From NCBI RefSeq assembly GCF_013368755.1, contig NC_049562.1, positions 62,001-126,000 of the forward strand: a stretch of 64,000 nucleotides of DNA, read 5' to 3'. The DNA is from Talaromyces rugulosus. Lineage: Eukaryota > Ascomycota > Eurotiomycetes > Eurotiales > Trichocomaceae. Below the pieces are notes generated by a model. The model did not search any database and was not told where the DNA came from. It worked only from the letters and a program-made list of their open reading frames with translations. Position numbers and translations under genes: made by a program. Positions 34,290 to 45,422 of the stretch are shown one piece after another (position 1 is the first letter of the stretch; each line of letters opens with the position of its first letter).

Positions 34290-35981
34290 CTAATCAGAAC
34301 CGAAGGACGTAAGCCACGGTTGATACCCTTCCGACATGAAGATACTTTGCAATGCCCGTCGACGAATACCAATATTTCCCCCATCAAAAATGGGAAGGAC
34401 CATAGCGGTGTTGAGTAGATCTCCAAAGGGGTAGTCGAGATTATATGCAGATCTAGACAATTGACGTATCAGAGATCTTTCCATAACGGGTTGATTTGCT
34501 TATATTCATATCCACTCAAATATTGTGCTAATTATCTTAAGTCAAGGACATAACTTACATTCCAACTGCATTGATAGCGTCAGTACAAGACTGTACTGCA
34601 GCATCAGAGCAGAATATCTTTGCCTGTAGCGACAGCTCTCGTCGTTGCTCATGCTCGCCAGGACCAGCAAGGAGGCAGTGAGCGGCTTTCCACGTCAGAA
34701 GTCTAAACGGGTGTTAGCGATAGCTCGCCCATTGAACTTTTTTGTATGGTATTGTAAAGTCTTCACCTTGAAGTATCGGTTCTCATCTTGATGTTTATCA
34801 ACAAATCTGCTACAGATTGACGGTTGCCAATTGGGACAGTTCCCCCTCGTGTATCGCGAGAGAATGCGAGTGCGGCGTCAAAGGCAGCTCGTTGAAGGCC
34901 AACACCCATTGCACCTACAAGCATGGCTGCGTAGACACGTATCAGATGTATTTCCATAAGAAGTATATTTTAAAGGGATTACCGGATATCTCGAATGAAT
35001 GATTAACAACAGCGGCACCAGTTCCTGGTGGGCACAGTAGGTTTTTAGCAGGCACGCGAACGTTCGTGTACTAAGAATCTTGTTAGGGTCGGTTTATTTC
35101 GACATTCGGACGAGTATATACGATATCTTACCTTGATGTGAGGCCCTGAAACAGCTGTGTGGCCTAGAGTCTCGACGTGTTTGAGGACCTCGAAGCTGCC
35201 CTCTCCGCTTCTTTCGATATCGGCCTTGGTGACGAGCAACACCATGGTGAGATCTTGCGGATGCGACGATTTCGAAACTACATCCTCGTTCACGCAACGG
35301 CAAACAACGCAGCCAAGATCTGCTCCTCGGAAGTCCCATCCTGCTGAATTCGTAGCCCAGAGCTATGAAAATCCGCCACTGTAAGTATTGGGTGTATCAA
35401 GGTAAACCCGGAATTCAGTTCACCTTTTCCCCATTTAAAACCCACTCATCTCCGTCCAAATACGCTGTAGTCTGTAGTCCTGGAGCACCAGGCTCTAGCC
35501 AGTTCGCCTATTCGTTAAAATGAGTCTACTAGAGTCATCTAATTAGGAACAATAACTTTGTACTCACCACTCCAGCGGGTTCTGAAAAAACCAGAGATGC
35601 CAATGGGGCTCCTTCCCCAGATAAAAAAGGGTCCATAAATTCCTTGAATTGCGGTTGATATGCCAGCGCAAGCGGCGTAAGACCAAGACCCGTCGCGAAT
35701 ATCGTCAACGAAGCAGACGCATCAACGGCGTAGAACTCTTCTACTAGGATGGCCGCCTCGACAAGGTTCGCGCTTGTGCCTCCAACTGGGGCGGGCACTT
35801 GTCCATTGAGGAGACCAGCTTTGACAGCTTCAGCATAAATGGGCTTAATAGATTGAAAGCGCTCAGCTGGGGAAGAGAAGTTAGAATATATAGCTTTCGC
35901 GCCGGCGAGGTGTGCCTTTGCAAAACCTCGTGCGGCTGTACGAGTAGCATTTTCAGAGTCAGAAAGAGTGAAATCCACCAT
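34290..35981 (-). CDS. Nitroalkane oxidase-like flavoenzyme (acyl-CoA dehydrogenase superfamily)
   Basis: This is a FAD enzyme of the acyl-CoA dehydrogenase fold predicted to oxidise primary or secondary nitroalkanes to aldehydes or ketones plus nitrite. Seven exons (35568-35981, 35424-35507, 35132-35362, 34983-35070, 34767-34926, 34559-34702, 34290-34452) give 427 aa, in phase throughout. Acyl-CoA dehydrogenase features are present: FSEPAGVANWLEPGAPG, GEKLWATNSAGWDFRGADL and RGGTVPIGNRQSVADLL. Near the C-terminus the usual catalytic Glu segment reads PIFDGGNIGIRRR. Asp397 takes the base position and Arg404 lies seven residues on, the same spacing as Asp402 and Arg409 of Fusarium nitroalkane oxidase. 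The ending (EGYQPWLTSFG) is also nitroalkane-oxidase-like. A true acyl-CoA dehydrogenase is less likely because the Glu is missing. No peroxisomal SKL-type tail is seen. Confidence 0.8.
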
Positions 35982-38447
35982 ATTGAAAGGCTGCTACTAT
36001 AATTTTCAGAACTCGTCTGAAATAAAGAGAGCGGTCTATTTTTTCTCGAATAATGTTTAGTTTGTTGAGTAGGGGAAAGGTGGAAAACAAGCAGGGGTGC
36101 AGTTCCGTAAAGCAGCTGGTTGCACGTGAAAAGGACTGTGACCAAGGGGGGTATGTTTTGGCCCTTCCACGTGCTAATAATAACTAATAGTAAGAAATAT
36201 TCATGCAGTTGATGCGCATTGGTACCATTTACAGGCTGGTAAATGCGATGTTGGGTTTTACGTGATTCCGATCAACACAGCAACACAGCGGGGCCCCCAA
36301 GAATAAGCTTGCTCGCGCCGGTGTCTCAGAGAGAGTAGTAGATAGTTCTAGATACACCTAGTAACTAACGCTCCGGGAAATTATGTGTAGTATTTATATG
36401 GTGTGGGTCGATACAGTGTATATCTCCGCGTAATAAAAGCAGTATTAATATTACAGAGTACGTACTCCGTACCTGTACAGCCAAATAATAATAAAGGTGG
36501 CGATCCTATGCTTCGGTGGAGGCTAGAGCATGGGGTCTGTTAATTGAGTTTTATACATTAGACTGTTTTTAATGATTTGTAAGATATTTTATAGTTAGTA
36601 CGTAAGTTCTCTTAATATACGTATACAATTTTCAAAATTAAATTAAGTTGGAAGTGAGAGGAAATTGAAGACATCACATTTTTCCACTTACGAAGCCCAA
36701 TAAAATACACCACCAACTCTTAGCCACGATAGATTAAAGCAGGATAAAAATGTCTGGTGATCGGCGGTGATATATTTTCTTCGAATAGAAACGACAACAT
36801 CTTGCCTAGTAGACATGTTACATACTAACGTACTAACAACTTTATAATTAAAAATTGCTGCAGACAGGCTTTTGACAGTTGTCCGGTTTGCCAAAAAGGA
36901 TGCAATCCTTATTAATACAAGTTTTATTTATCCTAGCACTAGCTGGCGTATATCTCTAGCGTTAGGATAAATAAGGATTGCGTCCTTTTTGGCGAAGCGG
37001 ACCGCGGTCAAAAAACCTGTCAGCGGCACCCAGTCAGTTCGCAACCGTCAGAATTAAGTGGATTGCTAGTTACTACTAGAAATAGAATGTGCTCCGTAGT
37101 TCGACGCCTGTTGTTTACCTGCTACCGTATTTGTGGTGTTACTAACACTGGTCTGTGGCGACAGATTGGGTACCTAGACTATATTGAGCTATATTAACCT
37201 AGCATATTACTAACAAATAAAACGTTTATATAACAAGAACAGGAAAAACATATGTTGGAAAGAGAAGACTTTGAACAAAACACGTCTTGAATGGCTGATA
37301 TATTTCTGTTTCGTATCACCCGCGTGAAAGGAGACAAAAGACAAGGAAAAACACATATGCGCACAAAACGATGATCTAATTTGAGGAAATATATACTCTA
37401 GGCATAGTAGTAATTGATGAAAACGGCATATCTGGGGGCGGAGACTTCATTTTAGAGCTACAATTAACTTGTGAACATACTACGGCTGTGGATACATGTA
37501 CGCATGAAGAAAATGTTACCGACAAACCACTCACAAGAGTAACTAGAGTGGATCTGTGAGGTGTGCAGATGTTTCAAAACGGCATGCCAGTCGCCAATTC
37601 AAGAAATACATCAATTCATATATCCCACACGATGTCACAGTAAATTTTCTGGTTCGTGATTGGTACATAGCACATTGGCTGTAATGCGATTCTGACTAGG
37701 AAGGTTCATACAAGCCTAATAATTGGCTTATTATAGATGATGGATAGGTCCAGACGTTTGCCATTCTCACACCATGCTCATATATGTTTGTAGGTGGGTC
37801 ATATTGCATTGCCCCCAATCCTACAATGACTTGGAAATATACCCCAGGTAGCAAATGTAAAGACATGAAAAAGGCGTAAATGCGGCAAGTAGATTAATAA
37901 TGCTAAATCATCGAGAGTTTCGGTGAGTATATTATGTAGTGTGTAGGAGTGAACCGAGGGTAGGTGCTGATACCAGACGACATGCTTGGGAATTACTACA
38001 ACAGTTCTGGGATTATTGGTTATAATTGTTGGAGAAATTCAAAATGAGAAACGCATAACATTTGTATAGCAACCCGAAACACTGCATCACTTTCTTATAT
38101 TGGCCCCAAATTAATCGGGTTGCATTGCTAGTTTGATAATACGCACCTAACTGAACTGAGGAATGCCAGTAATAGCACACGAGGAAATTCCGGGAATTCG
38201 TAACCTACTTCAAGTACCCGCTTATTATTTCTTGGGAACTGATAGGCTTGACCGAAGGATTCTTCTAGCACCCAGGTGCCGTTTCTCCGGGAGTGGAGGT
38301 CTGATAAATGGATGAATCTATGTATTGGAGAGATTTTTACCATGGTATAAATATCCTCCCCAGGAAATTGATACTTTGAGTATCCAAATACCGTTACAAT
38401 TGGAGCATTTATTCTTTTTTTTCTTCTGTTTTCAAAATATATACAAG
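35982..38447. other. AT-rich intergenic region with a foldback element
   Basis: About 2.5 kb contain no recognisable gene. The left part should hold the promoter of the flavoenzyme gene, and the right end (from about 38330) the leader of the IDO-like gene. A 165-bp inverted-repeat element sits at 36860-37024. The remaining DNA is AT-rich with short, motif-free open frames only. Confidence 0.5.
36860..37024. mobile_element. Foldback (MITE-like) element with about 54-bp terminal inverted repeats
   Basis: The left arm (36860-36913) and the reverse complement of the right arm (36970-37024) align over about 54 bp with some eight mismatches and one indel. The alignment includes a nearly perfect core, gccaaaaagga(t/c)gcaatcctta. 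The 55-bp centre is itself partly self-complementary (cctagcactag/ctctagcgttagg). There is no coding capacity. Several arm differences are C to T on the left side, which would fit repeat-induced point mutation or deamination. Target-site duplications were not clear. Confidence 0.7.
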
Positions 38448-39973
38448 ATGTTTTGGTCGTGCATAACTCTTGCTGTGATTCTAAGTTATCTTGTGATATC
38501 TTTGTTACAACGAGAAAGAAATAAAAAAACCGACTATATAGATTCAATCAAGAATCTTTCAAACGACCACCCAATTGTACGAGCTCTTCAGGATCTAATA
38601 AATCGTGATGGAGCAGGGTCGTGGCCGCCACGGAGCCTATATGGAATCGACTGGCCTCCCGCTCTTCGTTCTTATCATGTCGTGTATATGGAGCTTTCGC
38701 CTTTCCTAGCTACGGAGACCATGGCTTGGGAGGAGGCTGAAGCAGGACTGACCCGGATGAAGGCATATCGTTCACATGCAAGAAAATTACTGAGTGAAAA
38801 GGTCAATATGGAAGAAGCACAAAAGTGTTTAAACTCCGATTTATCCCCGGAGATATACAATGGTCTGTTTGCGTGTGTTGCAATTTCTCGACATGCCTAC
38901 CGGTAAGCCTTCAACAATGTATTCATTTAGTCACAGAAGCATTTAACAACCAATTAGGTGGGCAACAATCCCCATAATCAAAGTTGCGCAGGAAGAAACG
39001 GTTGTTGAATTCCCCCCTGAACTCGACATGGCGTGGAGTTTTCTCCAGCAGCGATATGGAGTCACGTCTCCTGGCGGAAACGTCACGTCAAACTTTTATT
39101 GCAATTACGACTCCGATGATAATCTCGTGTATACGTTCAATGTCGGAATGCCCGACGCCATCCGTGCGGCAGAGTACCATTTTGGACATATTTTCCCAGC
39201 CATGGAGAGACAGGTAAGGCTATAGATGTCCCCAGTCTTCTTCATTTTAACTACTCAAAATATTTAACCCAGTTGGTATTTGAATAGGGGCTACCGATAT
39301 ATTATCATATGGTTATGGCTATATTATCTTCCAAGCGCGACGATCTAAAACAGACCGTTCAACACCTGAAATCAATCAGCGAACATCTCAAACCAACTCT
39401 TAAGATATTCTTTGATTCTTTAGTGGACTCCAAGGTATCTAAAAAATACTGGATGCGATACGTACAAGGAATTCAAGGATGGGCAGCTGGCAATATGGTG
39501 GATAGTAAGTATATTGAATACGATGGATTATCTGGAAACCAGCTCCTGCTCTTACATTGTGTGGATGCTTTTCTCGGCCTTGAGCCTTATCTGCCTATCG
39601 AAAATACGCTCCGGTACATTCCTCATCTACAAAGGGAGCTCAGCACGGCATTCAGTAAACACAGCTTCCGGCGGAAAGCGGAGAAAGCCAATAATAGCCG
39701 TGTGGTTGCTGAGATGGATTCTATCGCCAAGCAGCTTCGGGTAAGTTTAAATTTCCATTGCAACAGCCTAACACAGCAACTAACACGAAAGAACAGCTCT
39801 TCCGAGCTTCCCACCGCTCCCGAGCAACTCCATACTTAAGTGTTCCCGCTCCTGAGAGGTTGATCATGACTGCTGGCAAGTCTGTATTGGAAAGCGATGC
39901 AATCCAGAATGTTAAATCAGCCATTGGATTTTTAGATGTCTTGCTACTAAAGCGATTTCAACAAACTAGATGA
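38448..39973 (+). CDS. Indoleamine 2,3-dioxygenase/PrnB-like haem protein with N-terminal membrane anchor
   Basis: Four exons (38448-38902, 38958-39213, 39288-39740, 39797-39973) give 446 aa. Residues 4-20 (SCITLAVILSYLVISLL) form a hydrophobic anchor followed by basic residues. The body is helical. The segment around WMRYVQGIQGWAAGN, then EYDGLSGNQLLLLHCVDAFLG and YIPHLQRELSTAF, resembles the C-terminal half of the indoleamine 2,3-dioxygenase/PrnB superfamily, where a YxGxSGxQ-type stretch precedes the haem-ligand region. A candidate proximal His lies in FRASHRSRATPYL, with the following VPAPERLIMTAGKSVLE. Known members act on tryptophan or related indoles using haem iron and dioxygen or peroxide. 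The family assignment is by pattern only and the true substrate is unknown. A longer upstream start (38325) is in frame but would bury the anchor. Confidence 0.55.
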
Positions 39974-41272
39974 TTGTTGTGGGCCATTGCTGTTACTATT
40001 ATTATTAGGATACGCTTTTGTATTCGTTTGTGTACTGTATTTAAACTAATGCCGCGGTAAGCCTACCTTGGCGACGTGTGTAACTATATGTTGTTCGGTG
40101 AATTAATATTAGCTCATGTTAACTAAATTAGTAGCTACCAAAGGACGGCACGTCAAAGACTGCTAAGAAACTTAACACCAGCGGCCTCTTGGACCCCAAT
40201 TTTGAGATTTCAGGTCATTTCGAAGTCTTCGTTATGGTATGGATGTGCAGAATTGCGCTCAGACTACGGGCTAGGTAGAACGAACGCATCTGGCCATACA
40301 TACATGTACATGGGATTCTAGATCGAGTCCATATAGAAAGGAATATCCTAACCGTTAACCCATACTAGCCCGATTTTATATGGTCAAATACGGCGTAATT
40401 ATTCACAATTACTAGCATGATTACTACGGCGTGGCCTGAATAAAAAAAATGTAATCAGAAACTTTTATCATAATTATTAATCTACCAATACCACGTATAT
40501 AAATCAAAAATAAAGATAAAGGTAATGGACTAGACCTTGAGACGCAGATTTTTCCAATAAGCACTCATGCGCACTCGCATAAACTTCCAACACTCGGCGG
40601 TATAGAATAGATTCCCTATATCAGACTAGCCTTCTCAGCCGTCTTTTCAGGTGCCGAATATTGACACCGCATTAGCGCCGGGGATCGACAAACATGACAG
40701 GAGCTATACCCAATTACATACGGTCGTAGGTTAATAAAATTTGCCCGTTGTGGAAATATCAGATGTCGCCCGCTCCGAGCCGTGTGGGCTGTCTAGTGCC
40801 GCGGGCCAAGCACAAAATAAGACACCAACGGTTCGACTACGGGGATTAATATTATAAAACCAACAACTATAACCCTAACAAGTGCGTATACGCTCTTGTT
40901 GTAACGTTTTCTGTCTTAATATGTACACCATTTTCTTCCTCGATCAACGTGCTGCTCCTCGTCTTTGCCAACACGGCAGACGTCCTAGCGAGAACACCCT
41001 GAAACACCGGATACGTCCGTGTCTGCATAGTACGTAGTTCGAGCTCTGACCGAGGATTGCATGCGTTAAGGCCACCGTGCACCTTGGTTCCCGCATTCAA
41101 TCTGTTATCTTCTGAAGAGTATTCCTTGGCCCATCCGCTAGGAAAGACGGTTGTTAAACATCAATGCTAAGCACAGAAACCCTATCTTTGAATTATTGAA
41201 AGGTTATTCACAGGCTCCAACAAGTGCAACTCATAACTCATCCTTCAAGTTGATCTTTAACCGGTGCCCAAA
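39974..41272. other. Intergenic region, no gene supported
   Basis: No gene is recognised in 1.3 kb. A 77-aa minus-strand frame (40867-41100) has ordinary composition but no domain or splice context. The right end should carry the promoter of the SAT4-like gene. Confidence 0.4.
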
Positions 41273-42524
41273 ATGGTGTCCCCCGTAGGCGGAAAGGATG
41301 TTCCTTCGCAAGTCCCAGAGATCTATGGGGTCAATATTGCATTCACTGCAGTTACGGTGACGACAGTGCTGTTGCGGGTTTGGACACGATTCTGGTTCGT
41401 CCAAGGACTCAAAGTTGACGATTATATCATGATATTTTCTGCAGTATGTTTCAATGACATGAGGTAGGTAGATAACTGACATGACCATCGTTTAGTTGCT
41501 CACGTTATTTTATGGCATCGACGTCTGTCTTCGTAAGTTACATTCTTCCCCCGACGTTGAAATACCGTGTTGACCTGTTATTCAAACAGAGACCCATTAT
41601 GGGTTTGGATATCACTGGAAGGACCTCGTTGATCCTACGGCGTTCTCGAATTCCCTCAAGGTCGGTTTTCAATCACAAGGCAGTCAACGATTAGCTAAGT
41701 CATGTTTACAGCTGTTCTACGGTGGAGAATTAGTTTACTATATTAATGTTGGCTTGACAAAAATCACACTGCTGATTCTCTATCTGCGGCTCTTTGTGAC
41801 AACATCGTACAGCAAGCTACGATTGCTAACGTGGGTAATGATTGGCCTCACAACTGCAGTAACGATAACCTGGACTTTCTTGATTATGCTCCAATGCAAT
41901 CCGGTTGCCAAGGCCTGGGAAACAACCTTGCCTGGGAAATGCGTTAACATGACTGCCGTATTCTATTCTCATGCTGGTATCAACATCCTATTGGATTTTA
42001 TTGTCTATATCATGCCAATACCCATGCTGTGGGGTGTCAATCGTCCTCTACGCGATAGATTAGCGCTGATCATTATCTTCGCAATTGGAGGGTTTGTTTG
42101 TATTATGGGAATTGTGCGATTGCAAAGTTTGCGAAAAGCCACCGTATCAACGGATCCAAGTTGTTCGTCTCGCTTCTCTCCTTTTTCTTTCCCAAAACAA
42201 CATTCGTACTAATTCAACTTGTGTCAATGTACAGGGGACAATGTTCCATCTGGTCTTTGGTCATGTATGGAAGCCGATGTTGGCATTATCTGCGCTTGTC
42301 TACCATCTCTGAAACCCCTTTTCGTGCGATTCTTTGGCCCTACGATCGGAAGCAAATCCCTTTCAAAGAGCGGTACGCAGAATTTCCATGTGCTCTCCGA
42401 TAGCCAAAATGCGTTACATCAACCTCATGCGGGAGTCGAGCTTTATAACAGACGAACCAGCTTCAACGTTGTGCGAACCGACGATTTTAGCGTGGAAGAG
42501 GGATATGCGAAGGGAAAAAGTTGA
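41273..42524 (+). CDS. SAT4/Pth11-type rhodopsin-fold integral membrane protein
   Basis: Five exons (41273-41443, 41496-41532, 41590-41660, 41712-42162, 42235-42524) give 339 aa. The sequence follows the fungal rhodopsin-domain (SAT4) pattern: helix 1 (NIAFTAVTVTTVLLRVWTRF), KVDDYIMIFSA, then THYGFGYHWKDL in the first outer loop, GGELVYYINVGLTKITLLILYLRLF, LTWVMIGLTTAVTITWTFLIMLQCNP, an outer loop with Cys (GKCVN), NILLDFIVYIMPIPMLWGV, LALIIIFAIGGFVCIMGIVRLQ, and finally ADVGIICACLPSLKPLF. A cytosolic tail of about 75 residues follows. Members are orphan seven-helix proteins; Pth11 relatives are thought to sense surfaces or ligands. The fourth intron contains a ctaat branch site. Function here is not known. 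Confidence 0.85.
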
Positions 42525-43246
42525 TCGATATGATAAAAGTATGAATATAAGGAAAGTCCTTCGTAGAAAGGCGTTCGCGTTGCGAACAATTGAGCTGCTT
42601 ACCCTTTTTTTAAACTACTGTTTACTATTAGATACAAAATGCTTTTCAAAATGTAGAGTCCGAACCCTGTTTCTCCTAATATTACAACGGAAAAGAATAC
42701 TCCAATATTAATCCCGTAACAAAATCAATAGAGTGGCTGTATCTTTAAAGCATTGAGACTATAGATACCTCCATAAACCTTTCCTTGCTGCTCCTGAGAA
42801 CTGAACAAATAAATCAATGAAAAGCAGATGTCAAGCCTCCTAATTAGCAAGAATCAGTGCGGAGAAAGAGAAGAACAAAATAAATGAAAAAGGGATCTAG
42901 CTCCGCCGTTATACTAGTAAAAAAGCAGATGTCGGTGCAGACATACTGTAGTCATCTTCAGCGATACCAGCTGGCAAAGCTTGATATGTATAGATTGAGT
43001 TCGTTAATACGTATTCCGCGTTGATAAATATCACTGACATTTCCGGTGGACTACTACCAAGCAAGTGGTGTACTACGCATGAGGAATTTCTCAGCATGAG
43101 GAATTTCTCAATCAATACAACACTTTAAATATCCAAAAATAATCCATTGATAGGTAAGTTGATAGTAGACATTTGTATTCAATCCAAGAACAATTGAGAC
43201 ATGTTACATTAGCCAGCCCATTGACCCGCAGTACCAAATTGGATTT
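42525..43246. other. Intergenic region between convergent genes, no gene seen
   Basis: About 720 bp of AT-rich DNA lie between the 3' ends of the SAT4-like and MDR genes. No motif-bearing frame, repeat or RNA gene is recognised. Confidence 0.4.
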
Positions 43247-44266
43247 CTACAGAGACACAACTATCTTTTTGGCAGAGATGCCTTTGCTGAGAACGTCCAT
43301 TCCATTCTGGATGTGTTCCAACCCTTTACCGACTACATCAGGCTTAGGGAATGAAACGTATACCCCTTTCGCCAACGCATCGGGCAGGAAATTTTGGTAT
43401 ATGGCCAAGCCAAGCTCGGGCGGGCTTACTATTGCCCACGCCATCTTGAAAGATATTCCTTCAGGTAAATCAGCCGGCGGACCGAGAACGGAAACCAGCT
43501 TTTTCGTTCCTTCTGTTGTTTGTAGAAGGACTTTAGCCAGAGGCACTGTAGTCTCAGGTAATCCGACGGCGTCAAATGCGCCTTTTAGTGTCTTTCCGTT
43601 GAGTGCAGTGACGAGATCATCGACTATAGTTGGTTCGTGGTAATCGAGCACTGCTGTAGCACCAAGTTTCCGCACGTGGTCAAAATTGTGTTTTGAAGCA
43701 GTTGCAATGACTTCATAGCCAGCATGGACAGCTAGCTGAATAACATTGCTCCCCACAGATGAAGAACCGCCCCAAACAAGTATGGACTGTCCTTGAGGCT
43801 TTGGGTCAAGGGAGGGATAATCTAATTCAAGAGTGTCCGGAGCATATAGTCCCATAATTGAAGTCGACACACCGAGTGGCAGTACAGTTGCATTTTCGTA
43901 CGATAACGTGTCCGGAATGGGGCTAGCGACGTGCTCAGGGACAGCAGTATACAGCTGAAATGACCCATCTGCATCTTTCTGTGTGGCCATGCAAGTTCCC
44001 TCGGCCAGGACCCGGTCTCCCACCTGGAAGCGAGAAACGTTGCTGCCCACCTCAACTACGTCGCCGGCGGACTCGTGTCCCAAGACACCGGGGTAGCGGA
44101 ATGGGGCAAACTCATGTTCCTGGATCTTCCAGTCAATGTGGTTAATGCCAATTGCACGGTTTCTGATCACGATCTGATTTGCTTCCGGGGAAGTGTAGGG
44201 TAGTGAGCGTATTTCGAGTGGTCTTTGGCGAGCAGAAGTGATGAACGCCGCGCGGTTTTCGGGCAT
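43247..44266 (-). CDS. MDR-family zinc-independent oxidoreductase (enoyl reductase/quinone reductase-like)
   Basis: A single-exon gene of 339 aa starting at MPENRAAF, in a good initiation context (acaccatgc). An upstream in-frame ATG at 44314 would add 16 hydrophilic residues. The GroES-like N-terminal domain contains GVLGHESAGDVVEVGSNVSR and FQVGDRV. The Rossmann part has ILVWGGSSSVGSNVIQLA, the NADPH-binding loop (GGSSSVGS). The catalytic-zinc Cys is absent (INHIDWK replaces the ligand region), so this is a zinc-independent member like quinone oxidoreductases, toxD-type proteins and the trans-acting enoyl reductases of polyketide pathways. No polyketide synthase is in the window, so a partner role is unproven. 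It would reduce a C=C or quinone substrate with NADPH. Confidence 0.85.
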   Translation of the reverse strand: MPENRAAFITSARQRPLEIRSLPYTSPEANQIVIRNRAIGINHIDWKIQEHEFAPFRYPGVLGHESAGDVVEVGSNVSRFQVGDRVLAEGTCMATQKDADGSFQLYTAVPEHVASPIPDTLSYENATVLPLGVSTSIMGLYAPDTLELDYPSLDPKPQGQSILVWGGSSSVGSNVIQLAVHAGYEVIATASKHNFDHVRKLGATAVLDYHEPTIVDDLVTALNGKTLKGAFDAVGLPETTVPLAKVLLQTTEGTKKLVSVLGPPADLPEGISFKMAWAIVSPPELGLAIYQNFLPDALAKGVYVSFPKPDVVGKGLEHIQNGMDVLSKGISAKKIVVSL

Positions 44267-45422
44267 GGTGTTGACCGCCTTGTGCTTTTGGTCGGAATGG
44301 GGGTAGTAATTCAATACTATATGAGAAGTCCGGGATAAATGATAGACTTAATCAAGGGGCCTTCCAAGTTGTCAAATGTTAGAGCCTGGAAAGGGAGGGG
44401 GGGGGAAGTCATCATACAGCAGCGGATGTCACCTTATAATGATAAACAGCACGGGAAATGAGGGGTCACTCGTACGGTCATAAGCCAATGCATTTGCCAT
44501 GATTATTGGACTTTTAATGCGCAGCCTGCCCAGATACTAAGGTATACTACGGTCCCAACCATTAATTACATTATACAGGATACAGTAATGTTCTAACAGC
44601 TAGGTTAGCCGTTTTTGGCTGTACAAAGACCCGTATGGTACTGTGATGTAAGATACGTATTGTTGGTTTCGCTTGCTCTAGTTGGTTGGCCAAGTCCGCT
44701 AAAATAGCCTTTATTTTCTGAAGCACTGCCTAATATTGTTTATAACTGCTTGATTTATGGCCCCGCTCCTGCTATTAGTTGGGTATGCAGGAAAAATGCC
44801 CGGATCACTTCCATGCTCCGCATCTAAGGCGAATATGCGCATCCTCATCACCTGGACGTTTCAAGAAGGCTGTAGTAACCTTGAGATTGCGGCGGGGCCA
44901 CATGTGATTGAGCAGAGAGGGAGGGCATGGGCCTTAGTTAGCGCCTCGCTTTATCGTGGCATGCGTGCAAACCACCTGGGGATGAGTATCAATGGAAGCC
45001 TTTTTTAACCCTATGAAATTAGACGTTCTAGTGGTCAGGTACAACAAGTCCATTCCATTGTTATAAAGATAACATGAGCTACGTGTTCAGCCGCCAGTGT
45101 CAAGATAATCTCAACAGTTTTGGAATTAGTTATGCAATCTGGAAGTTTACCGGGTCTTTTCGGAATAGTTTATAAATCGAAGCAACTTAGAACTACTTCT
45201 CGCCAGTCATTGTCACCAAAATTTGATGTTTTCGGAACATTTAACTACGCCAGAATGAAAAATGACTACTTCGCACATTGCGTTGAAAAGTTCTCTAATG
45301 TCACAAGGAATTCATAGTGATAATTTTTTCATGCCCGAGAACAGGGAACAGAAATGTTCCGCATTGTTGTCCACCAACAGGCTTCCGTCAAGATTCACAC
45401 TATCTTATGTGTGTATCAGTGC
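44267..45422. other. Intergenic region, no gene supported
   Basis: The left side holds the MDR promoter. A G-run is at about 44395-44406. Short plus-strand frames at 44757-45008 and 45120-45317 lack domains. Nothing else is recognised. Confidence 0.4.

Noticed and set aside
34290..35981. Ordinary acyl-CoA dehydrogenase call
   Set aside because: The catalytic Glu is replaced by Asp in a nitroalkane-oxidase-like ending, with the matching Arg seven residues on.
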